From: Acrocarpospora corrugata
Lineage (GTDB): Bacteria; Actinomycetota; Actinomycetes; Streptosporangiales; Streptosporangiaceae
Assembly: GCF_009687845.1 (NCBI RefSeq)
Contig: NZ_BLAD01000070.1
Coordinates: 31,522 to 95,521, forward strand
Direction: 5' to 3'
DNA: 64,000 nucleotides
The notes under the pieces were generated by a model, which searched no databases, was not told the DNA's origin, and saw only the letters and a list, made by a program, of their open reading frames with translations. The number at the start of each line of letters is the position of its first letter. Position 1 is the stretch's first letter. Shown one piece after another: positions 58,047-64,000 of the stretch. The position numbers were made by a program, and so were the translations under genes.

Positions 58047-58997
58047 GTGAGGCCCACGGCTCTCGCGGGCGCATCGCTGGGTGCGCTGCTGGGTTCGCTG
58101 CTGCTGGCCGGCTGCGGACAGCCAGCCGACACCGCCGCACTCCCCGCCCCCGCTCCCACCCAGACCGTCGCGCCCGGGGCCTTCCCGGTGACCGTCAACG
58201 CCGGGAACGGCTCGATCACCATCGCCCGGCGCCCGGCCAGGATCGTGTCCCTGTCGCCCACCGCCACCGAGACGCTGTTCGCCATCGGCGCGGGGCCGCA
58301 GGTCGTCGCCGTCGACGACCAGTCCAACCACCCGGCGGAAGCCCCCAAGACGGAGCTGTCCGGGTTCAAGCCCAACGTCGAGGCGATCATCGCCGAGAAG
58401 CCGGACCTGGTCGTGCTCGCCAACGACCTCGAAGGCGTGCTGGACGGCCTGGCCAAGGTCGGCGTGCCCGTGCTGCTGGAACCCGCCGCCGCCAACCTGG
58501 ACGCCGCCTACGACGAGATCAACGACCTCGGGCTGGCCACCGGCAACGCCCGCCAGGCGAGCGAACTGGTCACCGGGATGCGGAACCAGCTGGAGCAGCT
58601 GGTCACCGCCGCGCCCAAGGACGCGAAGCTCACCTACTACCACGAGCTCGACGTCGTGCCCTATTCGGCGACGTCGCTCACCTTCATCGGGCAGATCTAC
58701 GGACTGTTCGGGCTGGAGAACATCTCCGACGCGGCTCCCGACGCGGCCGGCGGCTACCCCAAGCTGTCCGCCGAGTTCGTCGCCAAGGCCGACCCCGACC
58801 TGATCTTCCTGGCCGACACCAAGTGCTGCGGCCAGAACGCGGGCGCGCTCGCCAAGCGTCCCGGCTGGTCCGGGCTGTCCGCGATCAAGGACAAGCAGGT
58901 CGTCGAGCTGGACGACGACATCGCCTCGCGCTGGGGGCCGCGCATCGTCGACCTCGCCAAGACCATCGGCGAAGCCGTGCAGAAGGCCGCGAGCTGA
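58047..58997 (+). CDS. Cobalamin-binding ABC transporter lipoprotein (BtuF-like)
   Basis: From GTG 58047, set by GGAGG 5 nt upstream, the protein has 316 residues. A lipobox LLLAGC gives lipid-modified Cys23. The mature part is a type-III (helical backbone) binding protein: RIVSLSPTATETLFAIGAG, VVAVDDQSNHP, PDLVVLAND and LIFLADTKCCGQNAGALAKR. The cobalamin riboswitch in its leader identifies B12 or a corrinoid as ligand. The frame is open to 57993, inside the leader, but lacks a ribosome site. Confidence 0.9.
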   Translation: MRPTALAGASLGALLGSLLLAGCGQPADTAALPAPAPTQTVAPGAFPVTVNAGNGSITIARRPARIVSLSPTATETLFAIGAGPQVVAVDDQSNHPAEAPKTELSGFKPNVEAIIAEKPDLVVLANDLEGVLDGLAKVGVPVLLEPAAANLDAAYDEINDLGLATGNARQASELVTGMRNQLEQLVTAAPKDAKLTYYHELDVVPYSATSLTFIGQIYGLFGLENISDAAPDAAGGYPKLSAEFVAKADPDLIFLADTKCCGQNAGALAKRPGWSGLSAIKDKQVVELDDDIASRWGPRIVDLAKTIGEAVQKAAS

Positions 58998-59003
58998 GTC
59001 ACG

Positions 59004-60014
59004 GTGCGCCGCACGTGGTGGGCCGTCGGGGTGGCCGTGCTCGTCCTGCTCGGCTGCATGACGGCCGGGCTGCTGGTCGGGGCGGCCGGGCTGGCGCCCG
59101 GCTCGGTGCTGTCCGCGCTGCTGGACCGGTTGCCGTTCGTGTCGCTGGACTCGGGGCTGCTGCCGGTCGAGCAGGGGGTGCTGTTCGAGTTGCGGGTGCC
59201 CAGGGTGCTGCTCGCGGCGCTGGTGGGCGGGCTGCTGGCGATCGCGGGGGCCGGGTATCAGGGGGTGTTCCGTAATCCGCTGGCGGATCCGTACCTGCTG
59301 GGGGCGGCGGCGGGGGCGGGGCTGACGGTCACGCTGGTGATCGTGGTGGTGGGGGACTCCGGGGTGGTGCCGGTCGCGGCGTTCGTGGGGGCGGTCGGCG
59401 GGGTCTTCCTGGCGTACGCGTTGGGGAGCAGCGCCGGGAGGGGTGGGGGGACGGCCACGCTGGTGCTGGCGGGGGTGGCGGTGACCTCGTTCCTGACGGC
59501 GATCCAGACGTTCGTGCAGCAGCTCAAGGTGGAGGAGTTGCAGCGGGTCTACTCGTGGATCCTGGGGGACGTCGGCGGGGGGTGGCCGCAGCTTCTGATG
59601 ATCGCGCCGTACGCGCTGGTGTCGGTGATGGTCATGCTGGCGCACGGGCGGCTGCTGGACGTGCTGGCGGTCGGGGACGACGAAGCCACCAGCCTGGGGT
59701 TGCGGGCCCGGCGGGTGCGGTTCTTCGTGCTGCTGGCCGCTTCGCTGGCGACCGCGTCGGCGGTGGCGGTGAGCGGGCTGATCGCCTTCGTGGGGATCGT
59801 GGTGCCGCATGTGGTGCGGCGGCTGGCCGGGTGGTCGTATCGGATCGTGCTGCCGTTGTCGTTGCTGGGCGGGGCGGCGTTCCTGGTGGTCGCGGACCTG
59901 GTGGCCAGGACTGTGCTGGCGCCGGCCGAGTTGCCGATCGGGGTGGTCACCGCGTTCGTGGGGGCGCCCTTCTTCGTGCTGGTGCTGCGGCTGACCAAGC
60001 GGGTGGACGCGTGA
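59004..60014 (+). CDS. FecCD/BtuC-type ABC permease
   Basis: The 336-residue permease has about ten helices and the family motifs LRVPRVLLAALVGGLLAIAG, YQGVFRNPLADPYLLGAAAG, and the cytoplasmic coupling loop around RRLAGWSYRIVLPLSLLGG. GTG 59004 begins 6 nt after the lipoprotein stop. The stop overlaps the ATPase start (GTGA). It forms the membrane channel for B12 import. Confidence 0.93.
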   Translation: MRRTWWAVGVAVLVLLGCMTAGLLVGAAGLAPGSVLSALLDRLPFVSLDSGLLPVEQGVLFELRVPRVLLAALVGGLLAIAGAGYQGVFRNPLADPYLLGAAAGAGLTVTLVIVVVGDSGVVPVAAFVGAVGGVFLAYALGSSAGRGGGTATLVLAGVAVTSFLTAIQTFVQQLKVEELQRVYSWILGDVGGGWPQLLMIAPYALVSVMVMLAHGRLLDVLAVGDDEATSLGLRARRVRFFVLLAASLATASAVAVSGLIAFVGIVVPHVVRRLAGWSYRIVLPLSLLGGAAFLVVADLVARTVLAPAELPIGVVTAFVGAPFFVLVLRLTKRVDA

Positions 60015-60784
60015 TCGAGGTGCGCGGGCTGGGGGTGTCGCTCGGCGGGCGGCCGGTGCTGCGGGAGGTCGGGGTGACCGTGGCGGCCGGGTCCTGGCTG
60101 GCCGTCATCGGGCCCAACGGGGCCGGGAAGTCGACGCTGCTCAAGGCCATGATCGGATTGTTGCCGCACGAGGGGTCCGTGCTGGTCGGCGGGGGCGAGG
60201 TGCGGCGGATGAAACCCCGCGAGCGGGCCCGGCTGATCGCGTACGCGCCGCAGAATCCGGTGCTGCCGGCCGACATGACCGTCGCCGACTACGCGATCCT
60301 CGGACGCACGCCCTACATCCCCTACCTCGCCCGCGAAAGCGCCCACGACCGCGAGGTCACCAGATCCGTCCTGTCCCGGCTGGACCTGACCGAGTTCTCC
60401 GAGCGCCCCCTCGGCCACCTGTCGGGCGGCGAACGCCAGCGAGTCGTCCTGGCCCGCGCCCTCACCCAGCAGGCCCCCGTGCTCCTCCTCGACGAACCCA
60501 CCACCGCCCTCGACCTCGGCCACCAGCAGCAGGTCCTCGAACTCGTGGACCGCCTACGCCTGGACGACACCCTCACCGTGGTGACCACCCTCCACGACCT
60601 CAGCTTGGCCGGCCAGTACGCCGACACCCTCCTCCTCCTCTCCCAAGGCCACGCCGCCGCCTCCGGCCCCCCACAAAACGTACTCACCAAACCTCTACTG
60701 ACCCGCCACTTCGACGCCCACGTCCAGGTAACCCCCGACGACTACGGACGGCCAGTCATCCACCTCATCCGTCCCGGCGAGTAG
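60011..60784 (+). CDS. BtuD/FecE-type ABC ATPase
   Basis: From GTG 60011 the protein has 257 residues, with Walker A GPNGAGKST, Q-loop YAPQNPVLP, signature HLSGGERQRVVLARAL, Walker B VLLLDEPTTALDLGHQQQV and the switch His in TTLHDLSLA. It energises the BtuC-like permease. The frame is open upstream to 59555, which is the shadow of the permease gene. Confidence 0.95.
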   Translation: MIEVRGLGVSLGGRPVLREVGVTVAAGSWLAVIGPNGAGKSTLLKAMIGLLPHEGSVLVGGGEVRRMKPRERARLIAYAPQNPVLPADMTVADYAILGRTPYIPYLARESAHDREVTRSVLSRLDLTEFSERPLGHLSGGERQRVVLARALTQQAPVLLLDEPTTALDLGHQQQVLELVDRLRLDDTLTVVTTLHDLSLAGQYADTLLLLSQGHAAASGPPQNVLTKPLLTRHFDAHVQVTPDDYGRPVIHLIRPGE

Positions 60785-60805
60785 CTAATGCAGACCAATC
60801 TCGCC

Positions 60806-61010
60806 GATCCGTCGAGGGATCGCTTGCGAGGACGATCACTCCGATCCGTCCGGGCAACGCTGATTGGGGTGACCCCTCCGATCCGTCCAGGGAGCGCTGA
60901 TGGTGGCGATCCATCAGATCTGTCGGAGGGATCGTTTGTGGGGCTAATCCCTCCAATCCGTCTGGGAGACCGCTGATGGCTCTGATCCGTCCGGGGGACT
61001 GCTGATGCGG
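60806..61010 (+). repeat. Degenerate 37-nt tandem repeat before cbiZ
   Basis: Five to six units begin at 60806, 60843, 60880, 60917, 60955 and 60984. Most are 37 nt (one 38, one shortened to 29). A unit starts GATCCGTCCGGG, continues to CGCTGATGG, and ends near ATCCCTCC. The ATG in the sixth unit is the cbiZ start codon. No identical-repeat/unique-spacer pattern exists, so it is not a CRISPR array. Confidence 0.8.
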
Positions 61011-61637
61011 GTCACCCTCGCTCATCGGGACGAGGACGGTGTTCGGCTGGCCGCGTTGTTGTGCGAGTTCGGGCCCGGCTGGCGGATGATCTCCTCGGCT
61101 CCGCTCGGCGGGGGTATCGGGCCGCGCCGGTGGGTTCTGAACGCCCAGGTGGTCGCCCACTACTCGCGCATGGACCCGGCCGCCCACCTCACCGAGATAT
61201 CTCCTCCCGGCCCCGGCGTCGGCATGCTCACCGCCGCGTCCGTCCCCGCCTACACCCAGGCCACCGACCATGGCGTCACCGCCCTGGCGACGGTCGGTCT
61301 CCGTATTCCCACCTGGGCCGCCGCCCCGGTCGACGGCACGGACGAAGATCTCCGCCCCGGAACCATCAACATCATCGCCGTCATCCCCGCCGCCCTCACC
61401 GACGCCGCCCTGGTCAACACCGTCATGACCGTCACCGAGGCCAAGACCCAGGCGCTCATCGAATCCGGCTACCTCGGCACCGGCACCGCCTCCGACGCCG
61501 TCTGCGTCGCGGTACGAACAGACGGCCCCCCAGAGCCCTTCGGCGGACCGCGCTCCACCTGGGGCAGCCGCCTGGCCCGAGCCGTCCACCAGGCGATGCA
61601 CGAAGGAATCACCCGGTGGTGGTCAGAAGCGATCTGA
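61005..61637 (+). CDS. cbiZ: Adenosylcobinamide amidohydrolase (CbiZ-like)
   Basis: The 210-residue protein matches CbiZ: SSAPLGGGIGPRRWVLNAQV, GVGMLTAASV, RPGTINIIAVIPAALTDAAL and TVTEAKTQALIESGYLGTGT, then ASDAVCVAV. CbiZ cleaves the aminopropanol tail of adenosylcobinamide to give cobyric acid, letting the cell salvage incomplete corrinoids. Its position after riboswitch-btuFCD supports the role. Only a GGGGGA-like site within the tandem repeat precedes ATG 61005. It lies 220 bp after the ATPase gene. Confidence 0.9.
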   Translation: MRVTLAHRDEDGVRLAALLCEFGPGWRMISSAPLGGGIGPRRWVLNAQVVAHYSRMDPAAHLTEISPPGPGVGMLTAASVPAYTQATDHGVTALATVGLRIPTWAAAPVDGTDEDLRPGTINIIAVIPAALTDAALVNTVMTVTEAKTQALIESGYLGTGTASDAVCVAVRTDGPPEPFGGPRSTWGSRLARAVHQAMHEGITRWWSEAI

Positions 61638-61945
61638 CGATCGTCCGGTCCGGAATCGATCTGTGGGATCGCACAGCGGTCAGCTGGCGTTCCGGGCTAC
61701 CGCACGTTCCGGGCTACCGCCCGGCCCAAGCTTGTCGCCCGACTGTACGACGTCCCGGCCGACAATCCAGTTCGATCGCCCGACGGTCGGAATCGATCTG
61801 GCGTCGCGCGATGGCCGGGTTCGATCTTTGTGATCGCATGGTGTTCTAGTTCGTCTTCGGATCACCGGATGGTCGGGTTCGATCTGAGGGATTACTCGGT
61901 GGCTGGTCCGAGCGGTTGCCCCGGGGACCGCTCAGTTGATGTCGG
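61638..61945. repeat. Gene-free region with scattered short repeats
   Basis: This 308-bp gap between the convergent cbiZ and hydantoinase B genes holds a 17-nt tandem duplication (61689-61705 and 61706-61722, sharing GTTCCGGGCTACCGC). It also has four copies of a GGAATCGATCTG or GGGTTCGATCTG core at about 61651, 61789, 61817 and 61876, often followed by GATCGC. No ORF is convincing. The repeats may form transcription stops. Confidence 0.65.
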
Positions 61946-63883
61946 TCAGCTGGTGCCGTAGTCGTCTCGTGCGCCCCTTGGGGTGATTTTTCCGGACTTG
62001 AGGTCTTGTTCTATGGCGGTGGGGTCGCGGGTGGTGGGGGGGCCGATTCCGCCGCCGCCGGTGGTTTCCAGGATTAGGGCCTCGCCGGAGGTGAAGAGTT
62101 CGTTGTTGGTTTTGGCGTTGAGGCGGGTGAGGGTGCCGTCGTGGTGGCGTTTGTAGAAGCCGCCCAGGCGGCCGGGGTGGCCGCCGGAGCGGCCGGGGGG
62201 AGGGGTGCGGAGGCGGTCGCCGCGGGTGGTGACGTGGGCGTCGGCGAGGAAGCGGTAGATCGTGCGGGAGCCCAGGCCGCCTCGGTAGCGGCCGGGGCCG
62301 CCGGAGTCGGGGATGATCTCGACTGATTCGATGATCAAGGGGCAGCGGGTTTCGACGGGTTCCACCTGGGCGATCGAGTTGCGGCCGACGCCGAAGTGCA
62401 CGCCGGTCGCGTCGGGGCCGTCCAGGCCGTGCCGGGCGCCGACGCCGCCGAAGTCGTACCCGAGATGGATCCAGAAGGGGGTGCTGACGGCGGCGATGCT
62501 GAATGGCTGGAGGATGCCGCTGGCGGCGATGGCGCGGTCGGGTATCGCGTCGGAGAGGGCTTGGAAGATTGCTTCCATGGCGGCGTAGATGGGGACGAAA
62601 CGGCCGCCGCAGGGATGCGGGGAGGTGGCGTTGAGGAGGGATCTCCTGGGGAGGCTGATCTCGATGGCGCGCAGGCAGCCCTCGTTCATCGGAATCGTCG
62701 GATCAAGGAAACACCGGATCGCGAAGACGGCCGCCGCCAGCGACTGCGAAGCCGAGGCGTTGATCGCGGCCGGAACCTGCGGGTCGGTCCCATCGAAATC
62801 CACTAGGATCCCGACGGCGGATCCTGGAACAGGTGCGGATCCTGGAACGGCCGCAACTTCAGGAACGGCCGCGGATCCTGGAGCGGCTGCGGATCCTGGA
62901 GCGGCTGCGGATCCTGGAGCGGCTGCGGATTCTGGAGCGGCTGCGGATTCTGGAACGGCTGCGGATTCTGGAACGGCCGCAGGTTCTGGGACGGCTGCGG
63001 ATTCTGGGACGGCCGCGGATCCTGGAGCGGCTGCGGATTCTGGAGCGGCCGCAGATTTTGGGACGGCTGCGGATTCTGGAGTGGCTGCGGATTCTGGGAT
63101 CGTGACCGCCACCCGGACGAAGTGGGAACGGTCGAGGGTGATTCCGTCGTCGTCGATCGGATACTCGGCCGGATAGCATCCAGGGGGCAGTTCGGCGATG
63201 GCTGCGCGCGTTCGCGTCTCCGTGTAGTCCAGATACGCGTCGATGCCTTCGGCGAGGCCCTCCGCGCCATACTCGGCGACAAGTGCCTCCACCCGCGCTG
63301 CCGCGACCGCCGTCCCCGCGATCAACGCCCGCACATCCCCCAGCACCTTGTCCGGTGTACGGCTGTTCGCCCGCAGAATCCCCTCAATCGCCGGCTCAAC
63401 CCCATCAACCGTGGCCAACCGCACCGGCGGCAACTGAAGCCCTTCCAGGAAGATATCCGTAGCCAGCGGAGCCATTCCCCCCGCCGACAACCCACCCAGA
63501 TCCGAGACATGAATCATCGTCGCCGTCAGATAGGCGACCACACCACCAACGAAAACCGGCCGATAAACCAGCAGGTCGTTGGTATGCACCCCACCCCGAT
63601 AAGCATCATTGGTCACAAAGACCTCACCCGGCCGCATAGTCACCGCCGGAATATCAGCCAGCACCTCAGGCAACGCCACCCGCAACGCCATGCTGTTCAT
63701 CAACGTCGTCGCCATCGACTGCGCGACCAACCGCCCCCGCACATCCAGAATCGCCGCCGACGCATCCGACCCCTCGACTATGAACGTCGAATAGGCCGAC
63801 CGCACCACCACAATGCTGGCCTCCTCAGCCGCCACCACCAACGCGTTCCGCAACACCTCCGCGGTCAATCCACCCCGCGTCAC
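61946..63883 (-). CDS. Hydantoinase B/oxoprolinase family protein with repeat insertion
   Basis: From GTG 63883, overlapping the hydantoinase A stop (GTGA), the protein has 645 residues. It starts LTAEVLRNALVVAAEEASIV and has FVTNDAYRGGVHTNDLLVYRPV (metal site region), GILVDFDGTDPQVPAAINAS, IPMNEGCLRAIEISLP and GYRGGLGSRTIYRF-like PGRYRGGLGS near the end. With HyuA it would hydrolyse cyclic amides (N-methylhydantoin/5-oxoproline type) using ATP. Residues about 263-358 are 16 tandem PESAAV-like hexapeptides absent from normal family members; without them the length is usual. Whether the protein is active is open. Confidence 0.88.
   Translation of the reverse strand: MTRGGLTAEVLRNALVVAAEEASIVVVRSAYSTFIVEGSDASAAILDVRGRLVAQSMATTLMNSMALRVALPEVLADIPAVTMRPGEVFVTNDAYRGGVHTNDLLVYRPVFVGGVVAYLTATMIHVSDLGGLSAGGMAPLATDIFLEGLQLPPVRLATVDGVEPAIEGILRANSRTPDKVLGDVRALIAGTAVAAARVEALVAEYGAEGLAEGIDAYLDYTETRTRAAIAELPPGCYPAEYPIDDDGITLDRSHFVRVAVTIPESAATPESAAVPKSAAAPESAAAPGSAAVPESAAVPEPAAVPESAAVPESAAAPESAAAPGSAAAPGSAAAPGSAAVPEVAAVPGSAPVPGSAVGILVDFDGTDPQVPAAINASASQSLAAAVFAIRCFLDPTIPMNEGCLRAIEISLPRRSLLNATSPHPCGGRFVPIYAAMEAIFQALSDAIPDRAIAASGILQPFSIAAVSTPFWIHLGYDFGGVGARHGLDGPDATGVHFGVGRNSIAQVEPVETRCPLIIESVEIIPDSGGPGRYRGGLGSRTIYRFLADAHVTTRGDRLRTPPPGRSGGHPGRLGGFYKRHHDGTLTRLNAKTNNELFTSGEALILETTGGGGIGPPTTRDPTAIEQDLKSGKITPRGARDDYGTS
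62810..63097 (-). repeat. 18-nt coding minisatellite inside hydantoinase B
   Basis: Sixteen 18-nt units encode hexapeptides of the form P-(E/G/K)-S-A-A-(V/A/T). The length is always a multiple of 18, so the frame is kept. Neighbouring units are often identical (PGSAAA runs), which points to recent slippage or unequal crossing-over. Confidence 0.92.
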
Positions 63884-64000
63884 CCCTCCCACCCCACAAA
63901 CCGCAACACCACCGACCCATCCCCACCCAACGCCGCCCACCACCCAGGCGGCACCACAATGGTCGACTCCCCATCCTCCACAATCACCGGCCCCACCATC
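63880..64000 (-). CDS. Hydantoinase A/oxoprolinase subunit, C-terminal fragment
   Basis: The minus strand from the window edge reads MVGPVIVEDGESTIVVPPGW, then WAALGGDGSVVLRF and a TGA at 63880-63882. GP-x-IVE-x-x-STI-x-VPPGW is the C-terminal signature of hydantoinase A. The rest lies beyond the right edge. The stop overlaps the hydantoinase B start by 4 bp, the standard hyuA-hyuB coupling. Confidence 0.88.
   Translation of the reverse strand, partial: MVGPVIVEDGESTIVVPPGWWAALGGDGSVVLRFVGWEG

Noticed and set aside
60806..61010. CRISPR-like periodicity
   Set aside because: Units are directly adjacent, diverged along their whole length and have no unique spacers; no cas genes are present.
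62833..63105. A plus-strand leucine-repeat frame (RILERL repeats)
   Set aside because: It is the antisense reading of the 18-nt minisatellite in hydantoinase B; no ribosome site or homologous protein supports it.
1..64000. Insertion sequences, prophage, polyketide or peptide synthetase genes
   Set aside because: No transposase, integrase, phage structural gene or synthetase domain was recognised in any frame.

Overview
This 64 kb window is high-GC chromosomal DNA from a filamentous actinomycete. The signs are very GC-rich third codon positions, many GTG starts, dense ATGA/GTGA-coupled operons, leaderless promoters (TANNNT about 6-7 nt before ATG), deazaflavin/F420-type enzymes, a CBM2-bearing xyloglucanase, and an HTH-DUF5753 plus DUF397 pair with a nearby anti-sigma-like ATPase. 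That mix suggests Streptosporangiales (Nonomuraea, Actinomadura or Streptosporangium type), but the order is inferred, not proven. I see no insertion sequence, prophage, rRNA or CRISPR array.

Layout. Positions 1-1.9 kb are a worn accessory patch beside a tRNA with a CAT anticodon: a truncated membrane protein, a CPCC protein, and the C-terminal remnant of a DUF234-type ATPase. From 2 to 8 kb lie a secreted S1 protease with a PPC domain, a LysR regulator, an orphan sugar-binding lipoprotein, a K+ channel with a regulatory domain, and an AsnC regulator with a deazaflavin oxidoreductase. From 8 to 16.9 kb lie a GH74-CBM2 xyloglucanase, pta-ackA, a PGPGW membrane protein, an M20 amidohydrolase and two small exported proteins. 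From 16.9 to 22.1 kb lie a HigB/HigA-like toxin-antitoxin pair, a flavin amine oxidase and a 946-residue membrane protein.

Positions 22.1-26.8 kb hold a lysine-fermentation-type module: kce divergent from kdd-kamD-kamE-kal, around a perfect palindrome. It would turn beta-lysine into crotonyl-CoA and acetoacetate using B12 and PLP. The lysine 2,3-aminomutase is not in the window. Next come a SHOCT protein, an acyl-ACP desaturase behind tandem operators, and a GroES paralogue.

Positions 29.2-37.2 kb are one tightly coupled seven-gene operon: NodB-like exported deacetylase, PelF/DUF3492-like glycosyltransferase, 12-TM membrane protein, 4,6-dehydratase/epimerase-like SDR, sugar nucleotidyltransferase, second SDR, and a spherulin-4 family protein. 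The gene logic resembles Pel and fungal galactosaminogalactan systems (GT + deacetylase + dedicated hydrolase). This is the best candidate for an undescribed system here.

From 37.2 to 48.4 kb lie a DUF1349 protein behind a LacI-type box, a coiled-coil membrane protein, an M20 peptidase, TetR plus penicillin acylase, a helicase-associated protein, and the HTH/DUF397/ATPase group. Positions 48.4-54.6 kb look like a catabolic cluster (NIPSNAP, histidine phosphatase, LLM oxidoreductase, PhyH dioxygenase, phosphotriesterase-like, P450, Gfo/Idh/MocA) with TetR-type boxes. Positions 54.6-57.8 kb hold an acyltransferase and a two-component system. Positions 57.85-61.64 kb are a cobalamin riboswitch followed by a B12 importer and CbiZ-type salvage amidohydrolase, separated by a 37-nt tandem repeat. 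The right edge carries a hydantoinase-B gene containing an in-frame run of 16 hexapeptide repeats, and the tail of hydantoinase A.
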